Shown here piece by piece: positions 10,501-18,456 of a DNA stretch of 64,000 bases; position 1 is the stretch's first letter, and every line of letters begins with the position of its first letter. The notes under the pieces are model-generated. The model saw only the letters and a list, made by a program, of their open reading frames with translations, was not told the origin of the DNA and did no database searches. Both the position numbers and the translations under genes were made by a program. Source of the stretch: Nothopassalora personata (Eukaryota > Ascomycota > Dothideomycetes > Mycosphaerellales > Mycosphaerellaceae); assembly GCA_033816765.1 (NCBI GenBank), contig CM066292.1, positions 1,178,001 through 1,242,000 of the forward strand, given 5' to 3'.

Positions 10501-12588
10501 GATCTTGGCTGGATCCATTTTGATGCCTTCGTTCGTAATAATCACGCCAAGATATGTGGTCTCATGTCTGAAGAACTCGCACTTGTCGATGTCGAGCTGC
10601 AGTCCAGCAGCGTCGAGCTTTCTCAGAACCTTTAGCACATGTTGGACGTGCTCTTCCCTGGTTTTGCTGAATACAAGTGCATCATCCAGGTAGCATGATA
10701 CGAAGTCATCCAAGAACTCCCTCAGAGTGTCGTTAATGAAGGATTGGAATGTTCCTGGCGCATTGCATAATCCAAAGGGCATAACCACGCATTCGAACTG
10801 CCCATACCTAGTAGTGAATGCCGTTTTCCATTCATCCCCTGCTGCAATGCGGATACGGTTGAATGCTGCAATGACATCCAGCTTAGTGAACCATTGCGCG
10901 CCTGCAATGCGGTCTAGCGTTTCCTGAAAGAGAGGGATTGGGTACCTGCTCTTTGTGGTCAGCGCGTTCAGTGCACGATAGTCGACACAAACGCGGAGTC
11001 CTCCGCCTGGTTTCTTTACTATCAGAACAGGTGCTGCTGCTGGTGACACACTGCGCTGGATGAAGCCTTTTTCGAGCTGGTCATCGACCCATTTTTTAAT
11101 GACCTCGTTTTCCCGAGCGGAGAAGGAGTATGGTCTTCGAAACGGAGGGGTTTGACCGTTCTTCAGTTTGATCTCGTGGTCCACACCTGGTCTCCTTGGT
11201 GGCACCTTGTCTGCCTCCTTGCGGCTGAACAGTCTGGCCATTTCTCGGAATTCAACCGGCAGCAAAGGGGTAGGATCTTGGTCTTTGTCTTTGCCGTTCA
11301 TGAATCGCTGATAGTCGTCGGCTGACACGGCAGATGCATTGAGTTGTCGCTGGGTGTAATCACCCGGGGACTTCTCCAATCTGTCCATGTTCTCCTGAGT
11401 GTTGGAGTCCACCAACATCGCAGCCGTGCCTCCTCTTACGGGCTTAGCTCGCATGCCGAATGCCTTCAGCGCACAAGCTGAGAGGGGATCGCGAGCGACT
11501 TGTTTGTCAAGGTCTTCTTTCGGATCAAACATCCACATCATATGAATTTCACAGCCTTGCCTGCGACTCATTCGCCTAAGCGCCTCTGCCGTGATGGGTT
11601 TGATATCGATCTCGGGTTCTTCTGGCATAGGCTTCGGCGCCTTCTTGGTGTGTCGAGCCGGACGCTTCAGAGTGTCAGGACCATCAGCAGGTAATGGCTT
11701 ACGGGCGTGGTGTGATGCTTCCAGTTCTTCTTCAAGGTCTACTGCATGCCGCATGGCTGCCTTCGTGTTGTGTGTCTCCTGAACCACAGCTGGGACGGGT
11801 TCATCTTCATCCTCTACGTAAGGTCGTACGTAGTTAGCGAAGTTGGATCTGGAGGGTTCGAGCACTGGCATTTCGGTCTGCAGGATGCACACCGGCGTGG
11901 TTCCTTTGTCGTTGATAGACTGCACGCATACGGGTTCAGTGCTCCTCAAGCAGTTGGCGCGGCAATAGGCTGAGAACAGAGTCATGGTTCCTGACGCATA
12001 GTGGAACACAGGCTGATGCTCGTCGTGCCAGGGTCGGCCGAGGACTACATCATATTCCAGTGATGCGCAGTAACCAGACCTTGTCTCCACGTGGTCGCCG
12101 ATCTGGATCTGTGCCGTTGTTCTGTGAGTGATTAGGTCACTAGCAGGTTGGCCGTCTGCTAACATCAGCCCCATGGGGTTGGGCAGTTGTATCATATCAA
12201 GGTTATTTCTGCGCGCAAAGTCGATGTCGAAGTACGTAGAGTTAGCACCATCATCATGAAAGGTTTGAGCAGGGATCTTTCCATTCACTGTGCATGGCAT
12301 AACCAAATGAGAAGCTATCACTGGATTGTGTTCATCTACAGAGTGGTTTGCAGCCAGCAGGGAGTGTGCCGATATGCTCAAAACCTTGCCTCTCTCAGGA
12401 GGTCCTTGCTCATGTTCATGCTCTTGTACTCGTGACTCGTGCGGTCCACTGTGTGTTGCGCTCACAGAGTGGACTAGGCGTTTCCCGCGCCGCCGTTGTT
12501 GTTGGCATTGCCACCACCATTGCGACGGTTGTTGCTTGGGTTGTAACCTGGTGCGAAAGGACGGCGGGCAACATCGCGCAGTGGACAC
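7474..12588 (-). CDS. pol: E1 Pol polyprotein (protease, RT, RNase H, integrase, chromodomain)
   Basis: An open frame of 1,704 codons, probably entered by -1 slippage at 12480 rather than by its own start (the first codon listed is GTG). From that codon: protease with D-D-G-A at about 112-115; RT at about 505-690 with YLDD at 633-636; RNase H at about 778-915; integrase zinc domain with H1047, H1054, C1084 and C1087; catalytic D1117, D1182 and E1218 (35 residues between the last two); a GPY/F-like module near 1363; chromodomain at about 1431-1490. The remaining roughly 200 acidic residues are unrecognised. The frame runs through the polypurine tract and stops inside the 3' LTR. The protein would cleave Gag-Pol, copy the RNA and insert the DNA; the chromodomain family steers integration toward chromatin. 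Confidence 0.95.
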   Translation of the reverse strand: MSTARCCPPSFRTRLQPKQQPSQWWWQCQQQRRRGKRLVHSVSATHSGPHESRVQEHEHEQGPPERGKVLSISAHSLLAANHSVDEHNPVIASHLVMPCTVNGKIPAQTFHDDGANSTYFDIDFARRNNLDMIQLPNPMGLMLADGQPASDLITHRTTAQIQIGDHVETRSGYCASLEYDVVLGRPWHDEHQPVFHYASGTMTLFSAYCRANCLRSTEPVCVQSINDKGTTPVCILQTEMPVLEPSRSNFANYVRPYVEDEDEPVPAVVQETHNTKAAMRHAVDLEEELEASHHARKPLPADGPDTLKRPARHTKKAPKPMPEEPEIDIKPITAEALRRMSRRQGCEIHMMWMFDPKEDLDKQVARDPLSACALKAFGMRAKPVRGGTAAMLVDSNTQENMDRLEKSPGDYTQRQLNASAVSADDYQRFMNGKDKDQDPTPLLPVEFREMARLFSRKEADKVPPRRPGVDHEIKLKNGQTPPFRRPYSFSARENEVIKKWVDDQLEKGFIQRSVSPAAAPVLIVKKPGGGLRVCVDYRALNALTTKSRYPIPLFQETLDRIAGAQWFTKLDVIAAFNRIRIAAGDEWKTAFTTRYGQFECVVMPFGLCNAPGTFQSFINDTLREFLDDFVSCYLDDALVFSKTREEHVQHVLKVLRKLDAAGLQLDIDKCEFFRHETTYLGVIITNEGIKMDPAKIECVKNLPTPANVTDILSFTGFANFYRRFIKDFSKICLPMTKLTRKNVPWEWSESCQRAFDALKQAFIDAPTLKHFYPGRETILETDASDYVTAAVLSQRDENGVLHPIAYMSKKMDPQQCNYDIYDKELLAIVQAFEEWRPELTVNEYGTDDYENLPDPDSAEDKPTLVYSDHKNLEWFMSTKQLNRRQARWAEFLSQFFFKIVYRPGVQGTKPDSLTRRSQDLPVPGDLTDPRNQQQHQILLGPDRVLNLSSTRVLSASANDVVTPLTTAIRELYAQPEAEEAVQQLERDEPCTLLRKHRIDDRHAVPVGGMIYIKNIYGGYSLFVPPESEDALDEGEVPVRTRIVQAFHDHAAAGHMGDEKTYELVARNYTWPGMARFVKKYVRACRTCHTNKSTNIQYPGLLKPLPVPFGAWEDIAVDFVVKLPEGKSAVDGRTYENIMTVTCRLTKERHIIPVLSMTAEHCALVFLKYVFSRHGLPKSIVSDRGTQWVSAFWRRICALLGINQKLSSSYHPETDGQSENTNKVMEQYLRMFVNYAQDDWPDWAPLAEFTANNAVSATTGVSPFYANTGRNPRFSELHLELPMPLMPHRQRLDAESADRFARKMHDMQEFLRQQMALAQAVQAEYANQNRTPAPRYVEGNEVWVSTENWEMERPSRKLDVKWSGPHVITEVLPGNTYKVELPPTMNIDNRFHSHLLAPVHPPVEGQVQPAPPPIRIVDDEQHETNPAEPDFWEVEEVLDCKKRWPRGRTPRGGVKEPYYEYLVKYVGYLEPSYEAAGQVIETAAASVADFHHNHPRATRPPGFQPPADWVANEDATGMRLARDSALNAAAMALMPVGPGLRTCEKESDTRRDDDLSRQTDQVTGVDLLIGASHDDSEADAHQIAVCSRLDGASHYGTGYLCEELGTHTEKDTVRTVAEAAAPCRRESLPALRSVIDGYAEDEEVDTVTDDELIDDEKFAKAMMDTMDRRGQSAPERTLRGGGSVTVPAPIHLDPRARAWAPQARR
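7544..7557 (-). other. E1 polypurine tract
   Basis: On the minus strand a run AGAGGGGGGGGTAG ends directly at the 3' LTR. This is the usual plus-strand primer position. Here it is also coding, read by Pol as Arg-Gly-Gly-Gly. Confidence 0.85.
12444..12486 (-). promoter_or_regulatory. E1 gag/pol -1 frameshift signal
   Basis: On the minus strand the heptamer G GGA AAC (12486-12480) is in the gag frame and matches the X XXY YYZ slip rule. After a 5-nt spacer (GCCTA) there is a 31-nt hairpin at 12474-12444: GTCCACT pairs with AGTGGAC, then a C-C mismatch, then TGTG pairs with CACA, around the loop AGCGCAA. The gag stop TAG ends on the first base of the stem. E3 has the same arrangement with a changed upper stem. 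The pol frame continues as R-L-V-H-S after the slip. Confidence 0.85.
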
Positions 12589-14546
12589 TGGTCTGTGTCA
12601 ACGCGGCGGTGTCCCTCTTCTTCGCACTTCAGACACCGATTCTGGTCGATGCATTCTTGGGCTCGAGTCGCATCCAGAGGCTGGATGTGCTGATACTGCT
12701 GAGGACGGTCAGCCCACTTGGTCTTAGCATTCGGGTTGGTAGTGGTGTTCGTGTTGCCTCCACCGCTCGAAGTGCTATCCTTCTTGTCATCGCCACCCTT
12801 GGTGTTCTTCTTGTCACCTTGGGTCTTGTTGCTGGTCTTGCCGTGCTTAAGGTCGTAGGCTTCAAACTTGTCCTCGTAATCGTACAGTGCTGAGACAACT
12901 TGTTCGAGAGTCATCTTGGCCGTATCCTCGTTCATAATGCGGTTGTCGTAGCGCGCATTCAGCTTGCGGAGTAAGAAGTCCTTCTCGAGCTTCTTCTCCT
13001 CGGCGCCGTTGTCCAGATTGACGATGTCGGCGTTCTCGCGGAAGGATGGGTAGAAGTCGCTGAACTTCTCCTTGTCGCCTTGCTGAAGAGTGTTGAGCTT
13101 GGTCATGGCGTTGGCGTGGGCGTTGCGGGTGCCGTAGCGCTTAGCCAGATCCTCCATCATCTCATCAACGGAGGCATACTGGGTAGTTGTGCCATCCGTG
13201 GACTTGGTGAGACTAGGAATCTTTGAGTCGACATATGTCCAAGCGCCGTTCTTCAGCCAGCTCTGGACGTTTTGAAGGGAGTCCTTTACTGTACGGTACT
13301 TGGATGCTTGCAGCTTAGCTTCAGCAGCACGCTGCCATTCTTGAAACTTGATGTCGTCGCTCTTCGGGTCGAACTTGGTAGGGGCCTTCGGTTCGGTAGA
13401 AGACTTGATGCCGGTAGTCATGTTGGCATCATATGTGGTGTATGCCGAGATGGGGTTGCCATCTGAGTCCGTCTTCTTACTAGCCCTCTCGCGACTACCG
13501 CTCTTGCGACTGTTCTTGCGGTTCTTGTCCTTGTCACCATCCTCGTCGTCCGAAGAGTCAGACGAATCAGGATCTCCGTTGTTCTTCGTGGGCTTGCCGG
13601 ACTTCTGAGGCTTGTTTGGCTTGCCGCCATTCTGGCGACGCTCCAGCGACTCTTCGGACTCCGTTCTCTGCGGAGGTGGGTCCTGTTTCTCCTTGGACCG
13701 CCCTCGTTCCTTCTTTTGCTTCTCGAGCTCAGCAATGCGTTCCTCGGCAGCTACAAGCTTGGCCTCAGCTGCCTTGCACTGGGTGCGGTACAGCTTCTTA
13801 GCTTCCGTGGCCTTGGCCGTATCAGCCTTGGCTTGGATAAGTTCATCGGGGTCGACGTTGATGGTGTTATCGTGCTTTGCGATCTCCTCCTTCAACTTGG
13901 TGATTTCCTCCTTGAGAGTGGTGTTCTCCGCTTGTTCCTCACCAATCGCATCCTCGAGTCGGTCCATCTGGTCCTTTGCATCTTGCGCCTTACGGAGGTT
14001 GATGCGGTTGGCCATCTCGAGTGTCGCATTTAGTTTGTGTGTGCGGCGATGGTCTGACTCGATGTCGCACAGGATCTTGTGGATCGCTTGAGGGTGGTCG
14101 TTGACCGTCTTCTTGAACTTATCGGCGTTCAGCCCATTCAGTGAGTCAAAAGCTTCCTGGAAGTTGTCGATAGTAACCCTCCTCTCAGGTGCGCTTGCAC
14201 TCGTGCCCGCTCCTTCGTCTTCTGTCTCATCCTCGATGAACTCGTGCCCGCACAGATCAGCCAAGTTCAGTTCTGTTTCGGCTTCCTCCTCTTCAATCTC
14301 TTGGAGTTGGTCGAACACTTTCTTATGCTGCTTGCGGTACTGGTTGTTCTCGTCGAGGAGCTTGTTCACAATATCCTCTTCTCGTCCTTGGGTCTGAGTC
14401 GCCTGGGCTGGGTTCGCGCTGTTGGGATCCGGCGGATCAGGTGGGAGGGTGAAGAAGGATGATCTACTAAGGGACGCGCGATGGACGCGTCGGTCAGTGT
14501 TCTCTGCGCCTGCGCCTGGCGCGCCGGTGCCGGTGGGTCTTGCCAT
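12474..14546 (-). CDS. gag: E1 Gag polyprotein
   Basis: 690 codons from ATG at 14546, with a 5' leader of about 140 nt. Order: disordered N-terminus; acidic segment (about 75-115); long coiled coil (about 155-285); a basic/serine and acidic linker (285-375); capsid-like helical region (about 385-570) starting K-F-D-P; lysine/glycine/asparagine-rich tail; zinc knuckle with C638, C641, H646 and C654. The last spacing is seven residues, where the retroviral standard is H-X4-C. Gag forms the particle and packages the RNA. The stop lies inside the frameshift signal, so Pol is made as a Gag-Pol fusion. The N-terminal coiled coil is longer than in simple gypsy Gags and is shared with E3. Confidence 0.92.
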   Translation of the reverse strand: MARPTGTGAPGAGAENTDRRVHRASLSRSSFFTLPPDPPDPNSANPAQATQTQGREEDIVNKLLDENNQYRKQHKKVFDQLQEIEEEEAETELNLADLCGHEFIEDETEDEGAGTSASAPERRVTIDNFQEAFDSLNGLNADKFKKTVNDHPQAIHKILCDIESDHRRTHKLNATLEMANRINLRKAQDAKDQMDRLEDAIGEEQAENTTLKEEITKLKEEIAKHDNTINVDPDELIQAKADTAKATEAKKLYRTQCKAAEAKLVAAEERIAELEKQKKERGRSKEKQDPPPQRTESEESLERRQNGGKPNKPQKSGKPTKNNGDPDSSDSSDDEDGDKDKNRKNSRKSGSRERASKKTDSDGNPISAYTTYDANMTTGIKSSTEPKAPTKFDPKSDDIKFQEWQRAAEAKLQASKYRTVKDSLQNVQSWLKNGAWTYVDSKIPSLTKSTDGTTTQYASVDEMMEDLAKRYGTRNAHANAMTKLNTLQQGDKEKFSDFYPSFRENADIVNLDNGAEEKKLEKDFLLRKLNARYDNRIMNEDTAKMTLEQVVSALYDYEDKFEAYDLKHGKTSNKTQGDKKNTKGGDDKKDSTSSGGGNTNTTTNPNAKTKWADRPQQYQHIQPLDATRAQECIDQNRCLKCEEEGHRRVDTDQCPLRDVARRPFAPGYNPSNNRRNGGGNANNNGGAGNA

Positions 14547-14684
14547 TGCTGCTGTGTTAGCTATGACCTACTTCAAGGTGCGACTCAGTCGAGTCCAACA
14601 CCTGATCTCAGCACCTTGTGCTGTCGCGGTTTCTCTGCAATCTCCCGAATGCAGCTTCTCGTGTCTCTCTACACGTTGGTGATG

Positions 14685-14694
14685 ATCTATTCGA
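14685..14694 (-). other. E1 putative self-primer binding site
   Basis: Two bases inside the 5' LTR, the RNA-sense sequence TCGAATAGAT is complementary over 10 nt to ATCTATTCGA within the LTR (14748-14739). No match to a tRNA 3' end is seen. This is the Tf1-type layout, in which the 5' end of the transcript folds back as primer. Confidence 0.7.
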
Positions 14695-14696
14695 AG

Positions 14697-14889
14697 TGTC
14701 ACAAGCAGGTGCAAGCACGTGGTCGGATAAGGTACAAGTCGAATAGATAGCTATCTAAGAGAGGCGCGGAGAGCGCGAGATACTTAAGGGAGCGCCAAGC
14801 CGATTAGTCAGCGGCTTAGTCAGCGGCGCGCTTGTGGTGCTCACGCACGTGCGCGCGGATCGAGGTGAATGGGCGCCGGTACGGTGACA
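14697..14889 (-). repeat. E1 5' LTR (193 bp)
   Basis: Starts TGTCAC and ends GTGACA. It holds the self-primer complement (14739-14748), directly next to AGCTATCTAAGA (14749-14760), a block also present in the E3 LTR. Confidence 0.95.
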
Positions 14890-17550
14890 GTTAAGCAGTA
14901 GGAGAAGGATTTAGGAATTAGGCTAGAGCATACTAAGGCATACAACTCGCTCTAAAATAGACTAGTTAAAAGGTCAATACAAACCTTAGAAGACTCTATA
15001 AGGGCAATGCTTAAAGAGGCTAAGATACTAATTAAATTCTAGCCTAAAGCACTAGAAGCCTAAACCTACATAAGGAACAAACTACTAAATAGTCTAGACT
15101 ATAATATGTTCAAGGTTTCACTAGATAAAGCCTTTAATAGTATTAAGCCAACTATTAACTATTTAAAGGTTTAGGGATATAAAGCTATTATCTACATAGA
15201 CATAAGATCCCAGCCTTAATAGGCAAGAAGTAATAAACTAATAAACAGAGGCAAAGAAGCAGTGTTTGTTAGATACGTTAAAAACACAGCTAAGGCCTAG
15301 CTCTTTTAGGAACTAGACATAAAAGCTGTTAAACAACATAAACGTGCAGACTTCTTTAAGGACCAACCTAGAGGTAATATAGATCTCAATATTACAAAAT
15401 TAAATCTATTAAGCAATGTACTAGCTAGGAGACCCTTAGGGAGGCTAAGGAAGGACATATCCTTAGAGCAACCTGTTTACCATTTAATTATTCAGTAGAG
15501 CAGCCTAGTTACAGCCTAGCTAAGAAAGCTGTTTATGCAACTTCCCTAGCCTCTAAAGAATATAGGGGAATTTTAGAAAATCGATAAGCTAATTAAGATA
15601 AGCTTACTAGATCTCTAGGAAAAGAATGTTACTAGGACACAAGTAACCACTCTTAGATCATCCCTTAGTAAGAGGAGGGCTAACTATAATGTTAAGGGCT
15701 ATAAATAGAAACAGAAAGCCCTAAGATCTATAGTCCCTATACCTAAACTAGCTACTAAAGTAGGAGAAGCAATAGACCTCTTAGAGAACCTTGCTACTTA
15801 CTACTAAGCTTTCTTTACAGCTATGCAATTAGTGGATAATTTAGTACTATAGGATAGTAAATTCCTAGAAGAAGTTAAGGAGATGGCCTTTATAGCAACT
15901 ATAGAAGTTATTGTATATAAGTAAGAGATCCTAATTCTAAGGTCCTATAAGGATGCTATAAATAACAAGAAATAGGGACACCTTTAGAAGGAAGCAATCT
16001 AGAAGGAGCTAGATGCTCTATAGAGTAACAACACCTAGGAGAATGCTATTCTACTAAAAGGAGTAAACTTAGTTACGTTAAGATAGGTCTTTAATGTTAA
16101 AAGAAGCATTAGTAGAGCCATTGAAAAGTTTAAGGCTAGGCTAGTTATAAGGGGCTTTTTATAGAAGTTTAGTGTTAACTTTATAGAGACATTTGCGCCT
16201 ACAGTTAGACATAACACCCTTAGGGTGTTTATAGCTATTGTATGCAAGAAGGATCTCTATCTTTACTAAGTGGATGTAAACAATACGTTTATAGAAAGCA
16301 CCCTCTATAAAGACATCTTTATGTTACTACTACTAGGAGTTAAGCTTCTACTAAACATAGTGTTCAAGATTCTTAAAAGCTTATATAGACTTAAGTAAGC
16401 AGCTAGAGATTGGAATTAACTCTATATGTTAAAGCTTAGAGAGATTCGATTCACATAGTTAGAGGTAGATCTATGCCTACTTATTTATAAGGAAAAAGAG
16501 ATTATAATTCTTATACATGTAGATAACATTCTAATTGCTACACTAAAGTTGATAGATATTCTCTAGTTCAAAAGAGAACTTAGCAAAGTCTTTAAGATTA
16601 AAGATCTTAGTAAACCTAAAAAGATCCTTAGCATAAGAGTTATAAGGGATAGGAGGAAAGGAATCCTAAAACTTAACTAGGGACACTTTATTAGGGACAA
16701 CCTTGCTAAGATAGGGATAAACCATAAGAAGGCAGCACCTACACACTCACCTATAGACAGCTATAAGGCTCTTAAACCTTTAAGCTACATAGATAAGAGG
16801 TGTAATAAGGCAGAGTGCTAGAGTATTAATAGTACATAGATGTGGCTAGCAACAATTATAAGGCTAGACATTACTTTTGCCCTAGGAAGGATAAGCTTAT
16901 TTATAAGTAACCTATCCACCCACTATATAAAAGCTTTAAAGAAGATTACAAGATATCTAAGGTTATATCCTAATCTTAGCCTTGTCTTCTCTAGGCATAG
17001 AGAAGGATGCCTAGTTAGATACTATAACTCTAATTATATAATAGACAAAGTAGATAGAGTCTCTATCCTTAGGTATGTCTTCTTCCTCTATAGGGCACTA
17101 GTCTCCTAGATAAGCAAGAAGCAAAAGTCTATAGCAACATCTACAATAGAAGCTAAATACATAGCTATAAATGCATGTGCAAAGCAATCCTAATTCCTAG
17201 CTTCACTACTAAGGGAGATAGACTATCTAGAGTTAGTAGGAGACTGTTCCTATTAACTAAGGATTACTAGAAACTAGGAGACTATATCAAGCCTAAGACT
17301 AGTCCAATTAAGAGGTAACAACTAAGCTGCCCTTACCCTAGTAAGGGATGCACATGTTCATAACAAGTTAAAGCACATTAACATTGCCTACAATGCTGTT
17401 AGGAAACTTTAGTAGAAAAGGCTTATTACTGTTAAGTACACCCTAACATCTAAGATAGTTGTAGATAGGTTCACAAAGCTAAAGACTAGTCTACACTTCT
17501 AGAGGTTTATAAGCTAGCTTAACCTGTTATAGAGGTCTAAATACTACTAA
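14890..17550 (+). pseudogene. E5 pol relic, part 2 (integrase, RT, RNase H)
   Basis: Continuation of the E5 frame after E1, starting with the second GTTAA. RT sequence lies at about 16040-16700 (K-F-K-A-R-L-V, then F-A-P-T-V, then H-V-D-N where copia has Y-V-D-D). The Asp-to-Asn change destroys the active site and is a RIP-type G-to-A. A short open stretch at 16840-17109 is the RT/RNase H joining region and is not a separate gene. RNase H remnants run to about 17500. Stops are frequent but some CpA and TpG survive, so RIP was only partial. Confidence 0.75.
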
Positions 17551-17595
17551 CAGGAGAAGAGTAGACTGTGACCTCCTATATAAGATAAGTAGGAG

Positions 17596-17842
17596 TGTTA
17601 AGATGTAGCATCTTAAGGGGAGCTAACAGTTAGGTTGTAATCTAATAGCCTAAGGCATCTACGATAACTTAGCTTGTCGGAAGAAATCTTCTCTCCCCTT
17701 TAGCTTAGATAGACATCTAACACAATTAACACATTAGTTCCTAATATATTGCTGCATGCCCTATAGCTATTAGCTAGTTGAAGATTGATCTCTTACTCTA
17801 CTCCGCTACTAACTACGTATCCTATTAGGTCTTAACTTAACA
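17596..17842 (+). repeat. E5 3' LTR
   Basis: 247 bp, starting TGTTAAG and ending TTAACA, followed by the duplication CTTAG. A short purine run (17586-17595) precedes it. Differences from the 5' copy are mainly C/T and G/A transitions. Confidence 0.88.
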
Positions 17843-17847
17843 CTTAG

Positions 17848-17932
17848 CTTACTTTAGCCTCTCTAAAGAATACCGCTACGTAACTTAACTTATCTCTCTT
17901 TTAAGACTAGCCCTAGAACGAGACGTAACATA
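17848..17932 (+). repeat. Solo LTR (relative of LTR-A), right part
   Basis: Remainder of the LTR begun at 4086. It ends CGTAACA and is followed by TAGGG, matching 4081-4085. Confidence 0.65.
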
Positions 17933-17989
17933 GGGGCGGGTGTTCCCCGTTTACTCTATTGGTCTCCTATCGTAGAGGGCGTTTAAAGC

Positions 17990-18456
17990 TATTAGGTTTA
18001 GTATAACCTAATAATATCATAAGTTAAGAAGATAAGCTTAATCGGGTTTATTCTCGGGCTAATAAGACGTTAAGGGAGAGTAATAAAGTAGTAATTGTCT
18101 TAGTCTTATAAAGACTTAAGAAACAATATAGTAGAGGTTAGGTTACGGTATATTCTAAACGGTAATATTACACAGTAAGTTAAACGCCTCGAAGCTATAA
18201 GGGTTCTTAGCGTTCCTAAATATAAAGGAAACATTACTATGTCTTAGCTCTATAGTCGACTGTTCGACTAGTCGACCGGTTGTCTAGTCGTCTAGTCGCC
18301 TAGCTTTACGTGTTTAACTATATAGGTTCGCTATAGTCGCGTACGTAACCTAATCGTGTTAGAGGTCGGAACGATTAGGTCTCGTTCTCCGGTTTCTATA
18401 TTCCCTAGCACGCATCCCTCGAGACTCTCTCTTTCTCGTTCTTTAAAACCGTAACA
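17990..18456 (-). repeat. 5' LTR-A of gypsy-A copy 1
   Basis: On the minus strand it starts TGTTACGG (at 18456) and ends TAATA, 467 bp. It contains TTTATATTTAGGAACGC-like sequence near 18200-18235 and a variable short-repeat tract upstream of that. GGCGTTTAA (18188-18180, minus) inside it is complementary to TTAAACGCC just inside the element (17986-17978). LTR-A copies of about the same length lie at 24532-24997, 27491-27956 and 40720-41176. Confidence 0.75.

Larger units (their letters stand above)
7351..14889 (-). mobile_element. E1: intact-looking Ty3/gypsy chromovirus
   Basis: A 7,539-bp element with 193-bp LTRs (7351-7543 and 14697-14889) that start TGTCAC and end GTGACA on the plus strand. 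They differ at one base (C7495 against T14841). Target duplication is GTTAA (7346-7350, 14890-14894). On the minus strand the order is 5' LTR, putative self-primer site, gag, -1 frameshift, pol (protease, RT, RNase H, integrase, chromodomain), polypurine tract, 3' LTR. Both frames are open, so this is a recent insertion that has not been RIPped. It sits in the integrase region of copia E5. Confidence 0.95.
4364..17842 (+). mobile_element. E5: RIPped Ty1/copia retrotransposon split by two later insertions
   Basis: Two 247-bp direct repeats (4364-4610 and 17596-17842), both starting TGTTAAGATG, are flanked by the duplication CTTAG (4359-4363 and 17843-17847). Without the solo LTR (5855-6170) and E1 (7351-14889) the element is about 5.6 kb. 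The order is gag, protease, integrase, RT, RNase H, which is copia order. RIP is clear (many TAG, few TGG) but less complete than in the gypsy relics around it, so E5 is younger than its host sequence and older than E1. The catalytic RT motif is mutated, so it cannot move on its own. Confidence 0.88.

Noticed and set aside
7486..11973. Many plus-strand frames of 60-170 codons across E1, and likewise across E2 and E3
   Set aside because: They are antisense shadows of intact minus-strand gag and pol genes with confirmed domains.
12348..12893. 181-codon hydrophobic plus-strand frame opposite E1 gag
   Set aside because: A shadow of the gag/pol overlap on the other strand. Its hydrophobic look comes from complementing Lys/Glu/Gln-rich codons.
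16840..17109. 89-codon open frame in E5
   Set aside because: Part of the RT/RNase H joining region of a RIPped copia pol, flanked by in-frame stops; not an independent gene.
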